A stretch of DNA of 5,127 nucleotides from Chloroflexota bacterium (GTDB lineage: Bacteria > Chloroflexota > Anaerolineae > Anaerolineales > JACQED01). Position 1 is the first letter of the stretch; every line of letters begins with the position of its first letter. The notes below the pieces were generated by a model. That model did not search any database, was not told where the DNA came from, and saw only the letters and a program-made list of their open reading frames with translations. A program made the position numbers and the translations under genes. The DNA lies in the NCBI GenBank assembly GCA_016200785.1, contig JACQED010000555.1, positions 1 to 5,127 on the forward strand, written 5' to 3'. Of this stretch, positions 4,561 through 5,127 are shown one piece after another.

Positions 4561-5127
4561 CTACTGCTCCCAAGCATTTGCTCTTTCCACCGCCCTCTTC
4601 CAGGCGCCGTACAACTCATCTCTCCGGGCGGCGTTCATCGTCGGCTCGTACTCTCGATCCAGCGCCCACTGGCCCGCGATCTCGTCCTGCGATTTCCAGA
4701 AGCCGACGGCGAGGCCGGCGAGGTACGCCGCGCCGAGAGCGGTCGTCTCGCTGACCTTCGGGCGCTGAACCGGCACGCCGAGGAGGTCGGCTTGAAATTG
4801 CATCAGGAGATCGTTCACCGCCGCGCCGCCGTCAACGCGCAAAGTTTGCAGTTTGAGTCCGGCGTCGCGCTCCATGGCTTCGAGCACGTCGCGCGTTTGG
4901 AAGGCGATGGACTCCAGCGCGGCCCGCGCGATGTGTGCCGCCGTCGCGCCTCGTGTCAACCCGACGATCGTGCCCCGCGCGTACGAATCCCAGTACGGCG
5001 CGCCGAGGCCGACGAACGCCGGGACGAAATACACGCCGCCGTTGTCGGCCACGCTCCCGGCCAATGCCTCGACTCCGGCGCTTGAAGGGATGATGCCGAG
5101 TCCGTCACGAAGCCACTGGACGGCTGC
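4561..5127 (-). CDS. glpK: Glycerol kinase, C-terminal part (5' end outside window)
   Basis: Glycerol kinase transfers phosphate from ATP to glycerol in the cytoplasm, giving sn-glycerol 3-phosphate, the substrate of the GlpABC enzyme encoded downstream. The visible 188 codons are the C-terminal, ATP-binding half of an FGGY-family kinase of about 500 residues; the frame is open to the right edge and starts there with AAVQWLRDGLGII. Diagnostic stretches are VPAFVGLGAPYWD, the FGGY signature 2 region (GTIVGLTRG followed by HIARAALE), the conserved RVDGGAAVNDLLMQFQADLL, and the near-terminal ALGAAYLAGLAVGFW. It ends normally with a Trp-Glu-Gln-stop close to the position where other GlpK proteins end, so the 3' end looks intact. 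A TTG at 5064 could open a shorter frame, but the homology continues upstream of it, so it is internal. The next gene begins 25 bp downstream. The family call is very secure. Confidence 0.97.
   Translation of the reverse strand, partial: AAVQWLRDGLGIIPSSAGVEALAGSVADNGGVYFVPAFVGLGAPYWDSYARGTIVGLTRGATAAHIARAALESIAFQTRDVLEAMERDAGLKLQTLRVDGGAAVNDLLMQFQADLLGVPVQRPKVSETTALGAAYLAGLAVGFWKSQDEIAGQWALDREYEPTMNAARRDELYGAWKRAVERANAWEQ

Noticed and set aside
4128..4619. Longer HEPN frame starting at ATG 4619 (163 residues)
   Set aside because: The extra 28 residues lie mostly within the glpK 3' end, carry no HEPN-like sequence, and the internal ATG at 4535 has a ribosome binding site and a typical HEPN N-terminal helix.
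4453..5085. 210-codon plus-strand open frame
   Set aside because: It is antisense to glpK and the HEPN gene, both well supported; composition is shadow-like.

Overview
The window reads as one compact minus-strand operon for glycerol and glycerol-3-phosphate (G3P) catabolism, with a two-gene HEPN/nucleotidyltransferase module spliced into its middle. In transcription order (high to low coordinate) it holds: the last 188 codons of glpK (glycerol kinase, enters at 5127); a 25-bp gap; a HEPN-domain gene (UPF0332/HepT-like); a MNT-type minimal nucleotidyltransferase gene; glpA (FAD-dependent G3P dehydrogenase subunit A); a 37-bp gap; glpB (FAD-containing subunit B); and glpC (iron-sulfur subunit), which runs off the left edge at base 1. 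No gene is seen on the plus strand, and its long open frames are antisense shadows of the glp genes. No RNA gene, CRISPR array, insertion sequence, origin, clear promoter or terminator is visible. The operon's ends lie outside the window.

Metabolically, GlpK phosphorylates glycerol to G3P. GlpABC, the multi-subunit 'anaerobic' type of dehydrogenase, oxidises G3P to dihydroxyacetone phosphate and passes electrons through flavins and Fe-S clusters toward the membrane quinone pool. The HEPN and MNT genes have no known metabolic link to this pathway. They are joined to each other and to glpA by 4-bp ATGA stop/start overlaps, and sampled lines are clearly lower in GC (about 54%) than the flanking glp genes (about 71%). 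Together this suggests an acquired module now translationally coupled to glpA.

The second unusual theme is a set of four low-complexity tracts with a 7-bp period. They lie inside glpA (two tracts), inside glpB (one), and across nearly all of the glpA-glpB gap (one). Those inside genes are read through in frame, adding peptide segments at apparently permissive loops or linkers. Three of the four share the same heptamer phase (CCAANNN-like on the coding strand), so they look like one dispersed repeat family that invades genes as well as gaps.

The organism is probably a GC-rich, environmental, little-cultured bacterium. Such heptamer tracts and HEPN/MNT pairs are, from general knowledge, frequent in filamentous cyanobacteria, Chloroflexota, Planctomycetota and related metagenome lineages. 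A Chloroflexota-like host is a guess, and the window has no phylogenetic marker strong enough to settle it.
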